Source: CAWUIO01 sp963922455
Lineage (GTDB): Bacteria > Bacteroidota > Bacteroidia > Cytophagales > Microscillaceae
Direction: 5' to 3'
Length of the DNA: 64,000 bases
Assembly: GCA_963922455.1 (NCBI GenBank)
Contig: CAWUIO010000022.1
Location: forward strand, 4,686-68,685
In this document: positions 52,698-62,636 of the stretch, in pieces
How the letters are laid out: the number at the start of each line of letters is the position of its first letter
Position numbering within the stretch: position 1 is the first letter of the stretch
The notes under the pieces: model-generated
What the model was told of the DNA's origin: nothing
Databases searched by the model: none
What the model saw: only the letters and a program-made list of their open reading frames with translations
Program-made: the position numbers and the translations under genes

Positions 52698-54488
52698 ATG
52701 AAACCTTCGTACCTGGCCAATTTGGTAGCCCTTTGTGCCCAATCAGGGCTCAAAAACTTGGTATTATCCCCGGGTTCCCGGGTGGCTCCATTAGCCTTGG
52801 CCTTCGATGCCCATCCTCAAATCCAAACGCATAGTGTTGTTGATGAAAGAGCTGCCGCATTCATAGCCTTAGGCATGAGTCAACAATTTTTGAGCCAAGC
52901 CCGGAAAATTCTTACAAATCCCCTACCTCTGGTAGGGATTGCTTGTACATCGGGGAGTGCTTTGTACAATTATGCGCCCGCGGTAGCCGAAGCATTTTTT
53001 CAACAAGTGCCCCTGCTTATCTTAAGTGCCGACCGCCCTCCCGAGTGGATCAACCAATGGGACGGGCAAACCATTTTTCAAGCCGAAATATACGGAAAAC
53101 ATGTGAAGGGCAGTTTCCAAATGCCCGTCGACATGGCCCATCCTGATGCCCAATGGCATGCGCAAAGGATGATGCAAGAAGCCATAGAGCTAGCCCGATT
53201 GGCTCCTTGTGGGCCCGTTCATATCAACTTTCCGTTTCGGGAGCCCTTTTACCCGGAAACCGGAGAAACTTGGGTGGCTGATGGAAACACCCAGGCCCGG
53301 GAGTTTTGGCCTGCCCGCATGGAGGTGCCCAAATCACAATGGGGCACCTTACTGGATACCTTCTTGGCCCAGGAAAAAATTTTAATTATCGGCGGTCAGC
53401 ACACGTACTCACCTAATCTTTGTAAGAGTCTCAACTTATTACGACATGATTTTAAAATTCCTATCTTGGGAGACCTGATAAGCAACCTGCATAGTATTCC
53501 CGAGTCTATCCAGCATCATGATTTATTTTTGAGGCCTAACCTAGGCGATTGGGAAGGGGCCCTCCGCCCTGATTTATTGATCACCTTTGGCTTATCGGTG
53601 CTTTCCAAGCCTCTAAAAAAAATTCTAAGAAGGTACCCGCCCCAACAACATTGGCATATCAGCCCCGACACTCAAGTAGCCGATACCTTTCAGTCTCTCA
53701 CTCGAATTATTCAATGTAAGCCCGAAGATTTTTTTGAACGAATCTACGGAGACTTGGATTTTCATACGATGTTGGAGCGTGATGAGGAAGGTGAAGAAAG
53801 ACCATACTATGTCCAATGGCAGGAAAAAGAAGAACAAGCCAAACAATACAGGTACCATTTTAATTTTGAAGCGCAAGCCTGGTCTGAGCTGGAAGCTTTC
53901 AGCTTGGTCATGGAGGCGGTGCCAAAACACGCACAATGTCATTTGGCCAATAGTATGCCAGTACGTTACGCCAATCTCATGCCATGGGAAGGGTATTTGG
54001 AAGAGGCTACGGGCCTATTGGCCCAACCTGAGGTATTTGCCAACCGAGGTACCAGTGGAATTGATGGGGCAAACAGCACGGCTTTGGGAGCAGCTTTGGC
54101 CCGTCCCGATATTCCTTGTGTTTTATTAACTGGTGATCTGGCCTTTTTTTATGACCGCAATGGGCTATGGGTGCCGCAAATCCCTCCAAACCTCCGCATT
54201 ATCTTGTTTAATAACCAGGGAGGTAACATTTTTCGCTTGATCCCAGGCCCCCGGGAGCAACCGGGTTTTGAGAGATTATTTGAAACCCCTCATCAATTGA
54301 AAGCAAAGAATACCTGCCAAGATATGGGCTTAAGCTATGTATTCGCCCAAAATCGAGTAGATTTGGTGAGGTATTTGGAAGAGTTCTTTCAAGAGGCCCA
54401 TCCTCCTGGTTTATTAGAAATTTTTACAGACCGAGAGCAAAATGCCGAAGTGTACCATACGTATCTTCAAGGCTTCTCTCTGAAATAA
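52698..54488 (+). CDS. menD: SEPHCHC synthase, menaquinone biosynthesis
   Basis: 596 residues from the ATG at 52698 (a TTG at 52677 is a weaker alternative). MenD is the thiamine-diphosphate enzyme joining 2-oxoglutarate and isochorismate to form 2-succinyl-5-enolpyruvyl-6-hydroxy-3-cyclohexene-1-carboxylate. The N-terminal domain has LVLSPGSRVAPL and the catalytic glutamate in SVVDERAAAFIALG. The ThDP-binding motif GDLAFFYDRNGLW...NN is at about 475-510. The other men genes are not in the window. Confidence 0.95.
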   Translation: MKPSYLANLVALCAQSGLKNLVLSPGSRVAPLALAFDAHPQIQTHSVVDERAAAFIALGMSQQFLSQARKILTNPLPLVGIACTSGSALYNYAPAVAEAFFQQVPLLILSADRPPEWINQWDGQTIFQAEIYGKHVKGSFQMPVDMAHPDAQWHAQRMMQEAIELARLAPCGPVHINFPFREPFYPETGETWVADGNTQAREFWPARMEVPKSQWGTLLDTFLAQEKILIIGGQHTYSPNLCKSLNLLRHDFKIPILGDLISNLHSIPESIQHHDLFLRPNLGDWEGALRPDLLITFGLSVLSKPLKKILRRYPPQQHWHISPDTQVADTFQSLTRIIQCKPEDFFERIYGDLDFHTMLERDEEGEERPYYVQWQEKEEQAKQYRYHFNFEAQAWSELEAFSLVMEAVPKHAQCHLANSMPVRYANLMPWEGYLEEATGLLAQPEVFANRGTSGIDGANSTALGAALARPDIPCVLLTGDLAFFYDRNGLWVPQIPPNLRIILFNNQGGNIFRLIPGPREQPGFERLFETPHQLKAKNTCQDMGLSYVFAQNRVDLVRYLEEFFQEAHPPGLLEIFTDREQNAEVYHTYLQGFSLK

Positions 54489-54603
54489 GCCCCAGTAAAG
54501 GAAGAAGGTAAGATAGACTGGCCCCATGCATTTGCAAGCTAAATAAATGGATATTGTATTAATTTATTGGCTACTTTATCGTTCATGTAAAAACGCGCAA
54601 CCT

Positions 54604-55905
54604 ATGAAAGCAAACTACTTCCCCCCGCTAGTTTATGGATTATTCATCTGCCTGACGGCTTGTGTATCATCAGATCCTAGCCCGGGAAATAATAGTAGCT
54701 TTGTAAAGTTTTTTGGCGGAGCTGCCAATAATCAAGCTTTTGCCTTAGCCGAGACTCCTGATGGTGGCTTTGTAGTAGTAGGCTCCAGTGACACGCTTGT
54801 ACAAGGAGTGCTCCGCTCTTCTCGAATGTTTATTGCCAAAACCGATGTTGATGGAAACCGGGTATGGCAATATCCTAGCCTAGAAACCTCAGATACGCTT
54901 TTTCAACCAGCCGAAGGCACTATTGAGGAAGCCCGGGATGTTATTATCAATAACCGGGGCAATATTTTAGTACTGGGTTTTAAAGCAAACTTGGTAGAAG
55001 GGGGCGAGTTTCGCGAGGTAAAGTTTACCTTGAATGAACTAGATCAAGAGGGGGGCTGTGTGCGCTGTGGCCTGGAGTTTGACAGCTTGGACCTGCGGGT
55101 AGAAGGCGATTTTTTCTTAAATCAGTCGGCCGAAAATGGCGATATTCTCATGCTGGCCAATACCCGAAGGGAAGATAGCCTGAGCGGTGAAAATACCAAC
55201 TCGGATATTTATTTTGTGAAAACCACGGCCGATTATGAGCTGATCACGCAAAACGTCTTGGGCTTAGAAAACCAAGATGATCCCGCGGGCCGGATTATAT
55301 TTTCCGGTACCGATTTTCTTTGGTGTGGAACCGCTCAGCGACCGACTAGTTCGGCCATGCGCATTTCCCGCTTAAATCAGTTTGGAGGGATTCGCTGGGA
55401 TTTTCTGTACGGGAATGCCGATTTAGGAGAAAACGATTTGATAGATCAAACCGGGATCGATATACAACCGGATTCCACGGGTGGGCAAGATGGATTTATT
55501 GCCATAGGTACAAGCAATGAGGGAGGGGGGCAAAACATATTTGTCCAACGCATCCTGGATAATGGAGAGGTTCGGGAAACTGGCCAAATCATTAACTTAG
55601 AAGGGAGCCAAACCGTGCGATCGCTAGCCCCTACCCAAGATGGAGGTTTTATCCTTACCGGGAGTAATTCACTGGAAGGGGGCAATGAATCAGATGTTTT
55701 ATTACTCAAGTTAAACCCAGATTTGAGCGTTGCCGAGGGCTTTCCCAAGATTTTTGGGGTCAATGATGCCGACCGGACCGACGAAGGTATGTTGGTGAGA
55801 CAGTCTAGCTTAGACCAAGGATTTCTCATTGTCGCAACCATCGATTTTAGGAACAACCAAATAATTGGGGTTTTCAAGACGGATGCCTCCGGTAATTTGC
55901 AGTAG
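54604..55905 (+). CDS. Lipoprotein with beta-propeller-like repeats
   Basis: 433 residues starting at the ATG at 54604, where the signal sequence ends in the lipobox ICLTAC with cysteine at residue 20. An earlier ATG at 54547 adds 19 residues in front of the signal and is less likely. The mature protein repeats a motif around (P/T)xDGGFxxxG(S/T) (AETPDGGFVVVGSSDT near residue 55, PTQDGGFILTGSN near 345), as in Bacteroidota surface propellers. It probably lies on the outer membrane or in the periplasm. The ligand is unknown. Confidence 0.75.
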   Translation: MKANYFPPLVYGLFICLTACVSSDPSPGNNSSFVKFFGGAANNQAFALAETPDGGFVVVGSSDTLVQGVLRSSRMFIAKTDVDGNRVWQYPSLETSDTLFQPAEGTIEEARDVIINNRGNILVLGFKANLVEGGEFREVKFTLNELDQEGGCVRCGLEFDSLDLRVEGDFFLNQSAENGDILMLANTRREDSLSGENTNSDIYFVKTTADYELITQNVLGLENQDDPAGRIIFSGTDFLWCGTAQRPTSSAMRISRLNQFGGIRWDFLYGNADLGENDLIDQTGIDIQPDSTGGQDGFIAIGTSNEGGGQNIFVQRILDNGEVRETGQIINLEGSQTVRSLAPTQDGGFILTGSNSLEGGNESDVLLLKLNPDLSVAEGFPKIFGVNDADRTDEGMLVRQSSLDQGFLIVATIDFRNNQIIGVFKTDASGNLQ

Positions 55906-55924
55906 GCATCGATGAACAGGATTT

Positions 55925-56061
55925 GGGGCTTGCCTGGGCACTAAGTAAGGTGCAAGCGAAGCCATTCGGGCCAGCCCAGGCCGGGCTAGCCAGCAAAGCC
56001 GGAGCCGGCTCCCCCGCAAACCCACTGCGGTCTCCGCCCTTCGGGTGGCTATCCCTAAGCC
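55925..56061 (-). repeat. Dispersed intergenic repeat, copy 13 (core type B)
   Basis: Minus strand: GGCTTAGGGATAGCCACCCG, inner stem CGGAG / CTCCG, CTAGCCCGG, terminal arms CCTGGGC / GCCCAGG, GGCAAGCCCC. Confidence 0.82.
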
Positions 56062-56138
56062 AAAGCGTTTGATTTAATTTAGATAATAAAGATTTAATCT
56101 CATAAAATAGAAGCACTATACTAAATTTTACGGCAGCC

Positions 56139-59100
56139 ATGAGAAAGGTATTTTTGTTTTGTATTTCTTTTCTCACGATATATTTCGTGGAATGGAGCTC
56201 TCTTGACTTACTAGCCCAAGAAGTCATTACCGTCAGTACAGGCCTCAACCAAACCAGCCTGGCCGAATTAGATCAAGTCACCTTCACTATAGACATTGAT
56301 TTTTCGGCTAGCAATAATGATAACCTGGTCATCGATATTACAGGACAGGGAAGTGCCACTTTAAATACCGACTACACCCTATCCACGGCCACGGCAGAAG
56401 CCACCTTTGCCGGAAATTTAAGTACCCTTACTGTATCCCATCCCAACCCCGGAAATGCAGCATCCTTGACGGTCACGATTGACCTGGACCTCCCAAATGA
56501 TAATGCCATAAACAATAGTTCAAGAGACTTTAATGTCTTCTTTTCCCTAGCGGGCGATAATGCAACTAACTGGAATTTTAGTGATAATACACGCGACGAC
56601 GAAGACAGCTACCGCCTTTTTGATGCAACACTAGTAATCTTAGAAGACATCACCCAAGTGGTGGGGATTAACGAGTTTACCCAAAACAGCATCCCGGAAG
56701 GTACCATTGCCACCGTAAACCTCTCCGTAAACTTTACCGCCGGCTCCCCAGGTATGCTGGATATTGGGATCCTTTTTGACGAAGATAATGGCAATTACAC
56801 CCTAGTTCGGGGCAATTCGGACGATTATGATATTAGTGTAGCCGGAGCAAGTTTAGTAGGTACCGCTGGAGTAGATGAACGGATACGGGTAAGCAAACCA
56901 GGCGCTAATGGAGGGGTCGTATTGGTTACCTTAGACCTAGATATTAAAGATGATGGTTTGGTAAACTTAAATAGAACCAATAAAAGGCTTAATATCGAGT
57001 TCAGCATAGAGAATGGGGTGCCCTGGATTCTTCCCACGGGAAGTAAAACGCAAATGCTTTTGAGTAACCCTGGGTTTCAAATCCAGGATATGAATACCAT
57101 CACCATCACCCCCAATCGCTCTTTTATTCAAAGACTGGAACCCGATAATGGTTTTGCCAATGAAGACGTCATTCTCAATATAAACGGCGAAGCGGATGCC
57201 GATTATCAAATTACCCTAGATCGGGATGGGCCCAATAGTGATAATAATGGGAATAATGATTATCAAATTAACGGCCAAAATGTTGGCAATAGCAATGTGG
57301 TGCTTAATATCCTCGCCGACCAAAATTCCGAAACGGTCACCTTTAATGTCAGAGCTGATGGACTGGATAGCGACAACCCCGAGGTGTTTACCTACGAAAT
57401 AACCAACGGGGACTCCCGGATCAACAGCAATGGTGACCTGGTACTCATTATTGTAGATGCCGATGTTACCCAGATTTCAAATAATGACTTTGCGATTTCT
57501 TCTGGGAGTGTCAGTACCGGAATTGGCGGCTTAGAAGAGCGCGTAATCATATCCCAATTGGATGTAGATAATAATACAGAAATCCCCTTCATCTGCGAAC
57601 CTCGGGCCAATTTTTCCCAATTTTTAGTAGACTATGACAATGTTTTTTATACGGGTGGCCCCCAAGTCGTTACCGCAGGTGGAAGCCCCTTACTTTTTCC
57701 TTTGACTAGTGACACAGTATCGATCACCTATGTTCTTGCAGATAACGTACTTCTTATTCAAGCGGATGATGATATAAGAATCCGAGCCGAATTTGATGGG
57801 ACGGGTGGCTCAGGAACGGTGGTTACAGGAGATCTGGATATGGTATTGGCCAACGACTTTGTTGTTTTACAAACCGATCCTCTCTGCCAAGGGCGTCCCG
57901 TGCGCTTGACTTTGGAAGCATCCTTTATCCCTACCTTTGTGGATAGGTCTTTGTTATTATTCGGCCCAGGCATACAGTCGGACAGGTTATGTCCCGGTTT
58001 GCCTGGATGTAGTGGCAATCTTACTTCCAATAATCCCGATGCCGCTTGTGATAACCCCACGTGCCTCAGTCCTAATGCCGCCACCCAGTTTGAGTTTATA
58101 CCCCTGGATGCCGGTAATCACGTCATCCAGGCATTTTCCAATCAAGGTGATGTCTCCCAAGCCATTTTGGTAAACGGAGTAGCCGATAGCTTGCCCATGA
58201 TTGCCAACCTCAATAATGTGTCTATTGTGGGGCAAACAATTTGTAATAATAATGTAAATGATCTAGAGATAGAGATACAACTAGATCCTATCAGTCCCCA
58301 ACCCGTAAGCGCGGGCATGTTGCTCGTTGTAAATGACAATGATTCCATTGTGTACGAAACCCCCGACCCTAATCCAGGTATACGTACCAATATTACGATT
58401 CCGATTGATACCCTACCCGAGGGTACTTATACCATTGTGTATGAAGCCCGGGACGATTGTGATAATGGAGATACTACGGCTGTCTTTAATGTGCTGGCCG
58501 GTCCGGCAGTCAATAGTCTGGGGATCAGCAATAATTGCTCAGGCCAGGAAACTACTTTTAACCCCCAACTCAAAGGGGGGGTGAATGCTGTACCCGATCT
58601 GACCCGCCTCGTTTGGAATTGGGACTTTGGCGATGGACAATCCTTTCAAGTAAGAAACAGTGCCTCAGTGCCCGTAGTAAGCCACGTGTATTCTAATGCT
58701 CGGCCTTTCAACCTGAGGCTTACCATTACCGATACCCTCAACAATGTATGCCCCTTTGTGTTAGATACGACCATCGTGATTGATGAAACCCCCTCTCCAA
58801 GCTTTGCCATCACCCAAAGATGTGATAATGCGAGTAGCTTGCTAAGCCCTAGTGGAGATTACTCAAATTTTCCTCTCAATACCGATATCGAATGGCAGTG
58901 GACAGTACGCGAAATTAGTAGCCTATCTCCTGATACCATGGAGGTAAAAGTGGGCACAGCCACCAACCCCAATGCTGGTAATTTTGATTATCCATTTCCG
59001 GGAGCCGGAACCTACGAAGTAAATTTACAAGTGGGCGTAACCAATACCACATCTGCCTGTACGGAGTCAAACACCCAGATTATTAATATCCTTCCATTCA

Positions 59101-60755
59101 TAGAGGTAAGTTCAGACAGCCTCTATGCCGAAACCTTTACAGGTACTACTGCCACCTGGTTTGCGGGCCCGAATCCCGATTCGGCCAGTTGGGAATTGAG
59201 GGCCCGGGACGGTACTGGCTTTCCCGGAGGAAGCGATAGGGCCTGGGTAACCTTTATTGATGCAAATGAGGTTGATGCTTTGGGAAGTCAGTACTTCGAT
59301 CTGGATACGTCCTTTGTTGAGAGTCCTTGTTTTGATTTGCAAAATGTCAACCTCCCGGTTTTAGAATTGGAATACCAAGCCGACTTGGAAAGTGGTACCG
59401 ATGGGGTTGCCGTACAGTATAGCTTCGAGGGGGATAATTGGAATTTATTGGGGGATGATGAAATTAGGGACAGCTGGTATAATCAAAGAAATATTTTAGG
59501 CCGCCCGGGGGGGGCGGTCAACGATACCAACCGGGTAGGCTGGTCAGGGCAAAACCTGGAGACCCGTTCGGCCCGGATTTCTATCGAGCAAGTAAAGCAA
59601 GATGCCGCCGGACGCCCTGTCCGCTTCCGCCTTATTATGGGAGCGAATAGCGGAAACATTTCCCGTACGGATGCAAATGATAGCAATAACCCATTTAAAG
59701 GCTTTGCTTTTGATAATGTACAAATCAATGAGCAGGAAAGGCAAGTGTTATTAGAACATTTTAGTAACTCCCAAGACGCACTTGCCCGGAATGCTGATCA
59801 GATTTTACAGGCCACCTTAAGGCAAAACAGTGACTTCAGCAGTGTTATTCCGATTACTTATTTGACCAATTTTCCTTTTCCCGAAACCACTTTGATTCCC
59901 CAAGCCGCCAACCGGGCCGATATTAGTGCCCGGGGCCTACTTTATGGCGTGTCTGAGCTACCCCGGACGATTATAGATGGAATCCTGAGCAATCCCTCCG
60001 GCCAAATCTTTGAGGAGGGTAATTGGGGCGTGGTAGAGCTTACCGAAGAAGTTTTAAAGTCGCCCCGTGTACGGATAGAGCCGATTATTGATGCCGGGCA
60101 AAGTAATGCATTGGCCTTGACGGTCAACCTGAGCCGGGCCCAAACCTTATTTACTTTCGAAGAAAGTGCCGTATTGCAGGTATTGGTCGTAGAATTACTG
60201 CCCATTGCCGGGGATACCATTGCTTCTTTAATTGCCCGGAAATTTATTCCGGTAACGAGTGGGGCCGCTGGGGTACAACGGTATACGGAGCAAGAATTAA
60301 ATAATAATGCCTTTTCGGATAGTGTTCCCATAAGTTGGGTGCCTTTTGAAACGATCAACCCGGGGCAGTATGCAGTTATTAGTTTCTTCCAGGGAGAACA
60401 GAGCCGCGAAATATATCAAGCTAATATCACTACCATTAATCACACCATTAACCCGGGAAGCCCCTTGGTCTTTCAAGAGGAACCTAGAGAAGGCTTAGGT
60501 CCGGAACACCTCCGAAGTTCTGATTTGCATGTGTATCCCAACCCTAGTGCAGGACTAATTTATTTAGATTTTCAGCAAGAATTGGAAGTTGGGGCTAATT
60601 GGCTTTTGATAGATCCCTTAGGCCGGGAAGCGGCAAGAGGTTTCCTACCTAGATTATCAGGTTTGCAAGAAATCCAAAACTATGATGTTAAGCCGGGGGT
60701 CTATACCTTACATATCGGGAATGCTCGGAAACGCCTCATAATTGCTCCCAAGTAG
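56139..60755 (+). CDS. Giant secreted T9SS protein with Calx-beta-like, PKD and Omp28-like regions
   Basis: 1538 residues. After the signal peptide (1-28, LDLLAQ) come several Asp/Asn-rich beta-sandwich repeats (to ~500) that look like Calx-beta modules. Two PKD-type domains follow (LVWNWDFGDGQSF, about 825; and ~920-980). A MAM-like or jellyroll region (about 1000-1190) leads into a thioredoxin-like Omp28-type region (about 1203-1310), where VLLEHFSNSQDALARN replaces the usual Cys-x-x-Cys motif. The C-terminus (VYPNPSAGLIYLDF ... GVYTLHIGNA) is a type A T9SS sorting domain. It is probably a surface or adhesion protein. Confidence 0.82.
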   Translation: MRKVFLFCISFLTIYFVEWSSLDLLAQEVITVSTGLNQTSLAELDQVTFTIDIDFSASNNDNLVIDITGQGSATLNTDYTLSTATAEATFAGNLSTLTVSHPNPGNAASLTVTIDLDLPNDNAINNSSRDFNVFFSLAGDNATNWNFSDNTRDDEDSYRLFDATLVILEDITQVVGINEFTQNSIPEGTIATVNLSVNFTAGSPGMLDIGILFDEDNGNYTLVRGNSDDYDISVAGASLVGTAGVDERIRVSKPGANGGVVLVTLDLDIKDDGLVNLNRTNKRLNIEFSIENGVPWILPTGSKTQMLLSNPGFQIQDMNTITITPNRSFIQRLEPDNGFANEDVILNINGEADADYQITLDRDGPNSDNNGNNDYQINGQNVGNSNVVLNILADQNSETVTFNVRADGLDSDNPEVFTYEITNGDSRINSNGDLVLIIVDADVTQISNNDFAISSGSVSTGIGGLEERVIISQLDVDNNTEIPFICEPRANFSQFLVDYDNVFYTGGPQVVTAGGSPLLFPLTSDTVSITYVLADNVLLIQADDDIRIRAEFDGTGGSGTVVTGDLDMVLANDFVVLQTDPLCQGRPVRLTLEASFIPTFVDRSLLLFGPGIQSDRLCPGLPGCSGNLTSNNPDAACDNPTCLSPNAATQFEFIPLDAGNHVIQAFSNQGDVSQAILVNGVADSLPMIANLNNVSIVGQTICNNNVNDLEIEIQLDPISPQPVSAGMLLVVNDNDSIVYETPDPNPGIRTNITIPIDTLPEGTYTIVYEARDDCDNGDTTAVFNVLAGPAVNSLGISNNCSGQETTFNPQLKGGVNAVPDLTRLVWNWDFGDGQSFQVRNSASVPVVSHVYSNARPFNLRLTITDTLNNVCPFVLDTTIVIDETPSPSFAITQRCDNASSLLSPSGDYSNFPLNTDIEWQWTVREISSLSPDTMEVKVGTATNPNAGNFDYPFPGAGTYEVNLQVGVTNTTSACTESNTQIINILPFIEVSSDSLYAETFTGTTATWFAGPNPDSASWELRARDGTGFPGGSDRAWVTFIDANEVDALGSQYFDLDTSFVESPCFDLQNVNLPVLELEYQADLESGTDGVAVQYSFEGDNWNLLGDDEIRDSWYNQRNILGRPGGAVNDTNRVGWSGQNLETRSARISIEQVKQDAAGRPVRFRLIMGANSGNISRTDANDSNNPFKGFAFDNVQINEQERQVLLEHFSNSQDALARNADQILQATLRQNSDFSSVIPITYLTNFPFPETTLIPQAANRADISARGLLYGVSELPRTIIDGILSNPSGQIFEEGNWGVVELTEEVLKSPRVRIEPIIDAGQSNALALTVNLSRAQTLFTFEESAVLQVLVVELLPIAGDTIASLIARKFIPVTSGAAGVQRYTEQELNNNAFSDSVPISWVPFETINPGQYAVISFFQGEQSREIYQANITTINHTINPGSPLVFQEEPREGLGPEHLRSSDLHVYPNPSAGLIYLDFQQELEVGANWLLIDPLGREAARGFLPRLSGLQEIQNYDVKPGVYTLHIGNARKRLIIAPK

Positions 60756-60766
60756 CCATCTAAACC

Positions 60767-60791
60767 CTTCAGAAGGAATGTTTTTCTGAGG
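60767..60791 (+). terminator. Hairpin after the giant T9SS gene
   Basis: Stem CTTCAGAA / TTCTGAGG with one wobble, no T-run after it. Confidence 0.35.
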
Positions 60792-60895
60792 TAAATAATA
60801 TTTGTTAACAATGGTTTATTTTTTAGATTTTACCCAAATAAGCAAATATTATTTTATTGTATTGGCAAGAAATTTTTTTCTTGGGGGTAATTCCT

Positions 60896-60903
60896 TAAAT
60901 TTG
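60896..60903 (+). promoter_or_regulatory. Candidate -7 element of the TraR/DksA-like gene
   Basis: Exact TAAATTTG, 68 bp before the chosen ATG; the -33 triplet is TTT instead of TTG. Confidence 0.4.
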
Positions 60904-60971
60904 CGAAAAAAACTGACAAATATTTATTATTGCGGTTTAATTAGATTGTGATTCTTATCTGGCACTTGCAA

Positions 60972-61358
60972 ATGGAAAAAAAAGAAGAAAAAACCCGTTA
61001 CACACCCGAAGAGCTCGTAGAATTTGAGCAGATCATCAGTAAGAAATTGAAAGAATCTCGCGACGAACTTGCCTATATCAAGGATAGTTTGATGAAGAGA
61101 AATGATCAAGGGGTAGATGATAATATTGGCAATGCTAAGCTTTTAGAAGATGGTGCCGATACTATGGAAAAAGAAAGCCTTAATCAATTAGCCGCTCGTC
61201 TGCAAAAGTTTATCCAACAATTGGAGCAGGCTATGATACGGATCAAAAACGGTACCTACGGGGTCTGTGTGGATACCGGCAAATTGATATCTAAGGAAAG
61301 GTTGCGCGTGGTACCACATACTCGTCACTCTATCGAGGCTAAGTTGGCCCGTCAATAG
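60972..61358 (+). CDS. TraR/DksA-family regulator
   Basis: 128 residues from the ATG at 60972 (MEKKEEKTRYTPEELVEFEQ). A GTG at 60948 gives eight extra residues without support. A long coiled coil (about 15-95) is followed by the family signature RIKNGTYGVCVDTGKLISKE (about 88-107), but only one of the four zinc cysteines remains (C97). This loss is common in the Bacteroidota branch. DksA-type proteins reach into the RNA polymerase secondary channel. It is probably in one transcription unit with scpB 32 bp downstream. Confidence 0.87.
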   Translation: MEKKEEKTRYTPEELVEFEQIISKKLKESRDELAYIKDSLMKRNDQGVDDNIGNAKLLEDGADTMEKESLNQLAARLQKFIQQLEQAMIRIKNGTYGVCVDTGKLISKERLRVVPHTRHSIEAKLARQ

Positions 61359-61390
61359 GCCGCATGTTGGCAAATTAAATAGCATAGCCA

Positions 61391-61999
61391 TTGGATTTTT
61401 TAGAAAATCATATTGAGGCCTTGATCTTTGCTTCTCCGGAGCCCATCAAACCTCAAGAAATTCGGAATTGCTTATCTAGTTTATTAGACGCCGAAATTCC
61501 GGTAGCCGATGTTGAAAAGGCCTTAGAGAGCTTACTGGAAAAATATGATCGCACCGAATTTGCTTTTCGTATCTATCCGGTGGCCGGGGGCTATCAATTC
61601 CAAACCAAATCGGAATACTTAGGGATTGTAGCCATATTGCTTAAGCAGCGGTCCAAGAAAAAGCTTTCCAAATCGGCTTTGGAAACGCTGGCCATTATTG
61701 CTTACCGGCAACCCATCAGCAAATCGGAGGTGGAAAAGATCCGTGGGGTTTCCTCCGATTATGCGGTACAGAAGCTATTGGAGAAAGAATTGATCGTGAT
61801 CCGGGGCAAGGCCGATACGCCGGGGAGACCGCTTTTATACGGTACCAGTGAGCGGTTTATGGAGTATTTTGGCATCAACACTTTAGAGGAATTGCCTCAG
61901 CCCAAGGATTTTGCCATTCCAGACCCAGAAAATCCGCTGGCTGGTAAACCCGATGAAAACCAAGGGAGTTTATTTGATGCCCCTGAGGAAGAAAACTAA
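61391..61999 (+). CDS. scpB: Segregation and condensation protein B
   Basis: 202 residues; the start is a TTG at 61391 (MDFLENHIEALIFASPEPIK), well supported by the family N-terminus, with no in-frame ATG nearby. Two winged-helix domains: 1-80, and 85-165 with SALETLAIIAYRQPISKSEV and GRPLLYGTSERFMEYFGI. ScpB binds the kleisin ScpA and SMC for chromosome condensation and segregation. The C-terminal ~35 residues are acidic and disordered. scpA is not in the window. Confidence 0.92.
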   Translation: MDFLENHIEALIFASPEPIKPQEIRNCLSSLLDAEIPVADVEKALESLLEKYDRTEFAFRIYPVAGGYQFQTKSEYLGIVAILLKQRSKKKLSKSALETLAIIAYRQPISKSEVEKIRGVSSDYAVQKLLEKELIVIRGKADTPGRPLLYGTSERFMEYFGINTLEELPQPKDFAIPDPENPLAGKPDENQGSLFDAPEEEN

Positions 62000-62042
62000 T
62001 CTGGGAACTGGGCCCTGCTTGCTTTACATTCCATACGCTTTT

Positions 62043-62168
62043 GGCTGAGGGATAGAGCGGCCTGTTTGAGCCCGCCGCTGCTTGCGGGTTGGCCGGCGAG
62101 TAGCGAAAGCCCGACCCCCTGGCACCTTTTGGGAATATACACCGTACATTTTAAAAGGGGGCAGCCCC
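62043..62168 (+). repeat. Dispersed intergenic repeat, copy 14 (core type A)
   Basis: GGCTGAGGGATAGAGCGGCC ... GGCGAGTAGCGAAAGCCCG, arms CCCCCT / AGGGGG, closing GGGCAGCCCC. Confidence 0.85.
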
Positions 62169-62198
62169 TAATATATCGTTTTACAAAATGCATTCACT

Positions 62199-62585
62199 AT
62201 GAGAGGAGCCGGTGGCACCAACGGAGGAACCTCCCGTTTTTTTGTAGGCTTGGTTATGTTGGTATCAGGTCTGTATATTTTTTTGAAATCTGTACACGTG
62301 AATTTTCATCTGGGATCGAGGATCTATCAATACCAAGATTATGATGTCACAACGGGGATGATTTTTATTCCTTTTATGATTGGGGTAGGCTTAATCTTTT
62401 ATAATTCACGGAGTTTAGCGGGTTGGGTGGTTACTGTTTTATCCTTGGCCTTCATGGTGATGGGTATTATTTTGAATACTCGGCTCACGCTGGCCCATAT
62501 GGATGCTTTTCAATTGATGCTTATTTTGGTGCTAATGGTTGGGGGATTGGGGCTTTTTCTCAGTTCCTTCCGAAGTTATTCCTAG
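62199..62585 (+). CDS. Small integral membrane protein, 128 aa
   Basis: Four hydrophobic segments: about 13-33 (FFVGLVMLVSGLYIF), 52-70, 78-97 and 105-123 (MLILVLMVGGLGLFL). The N-terminus is MRGAGGTNGGTSR, and a phenylalanine-rich turn follows. No conserved motif identifies the family. It lies between repeat copy 14 and rlmB, 51 bp before rlmB on the same strand. Confidence 0.65.
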   Translation: MRGAGGTNGGTSRFFVGLVMLVSGLYIFLKSVHVNFHLGSRIYQYQDYDVTTGMIFIPFMIGVGLIFYNSRSLAGWVVTVLSLAFMVMGIILNTRLTLAHMDAFQLMLILVLMVGGLGLFLSSFRSYS

Positions 62586-62636
62586 ATCTGTTTAGCCCTA
62601 TATTATCTGCATAGCCTTCCTTTTGACCCATTTCCT

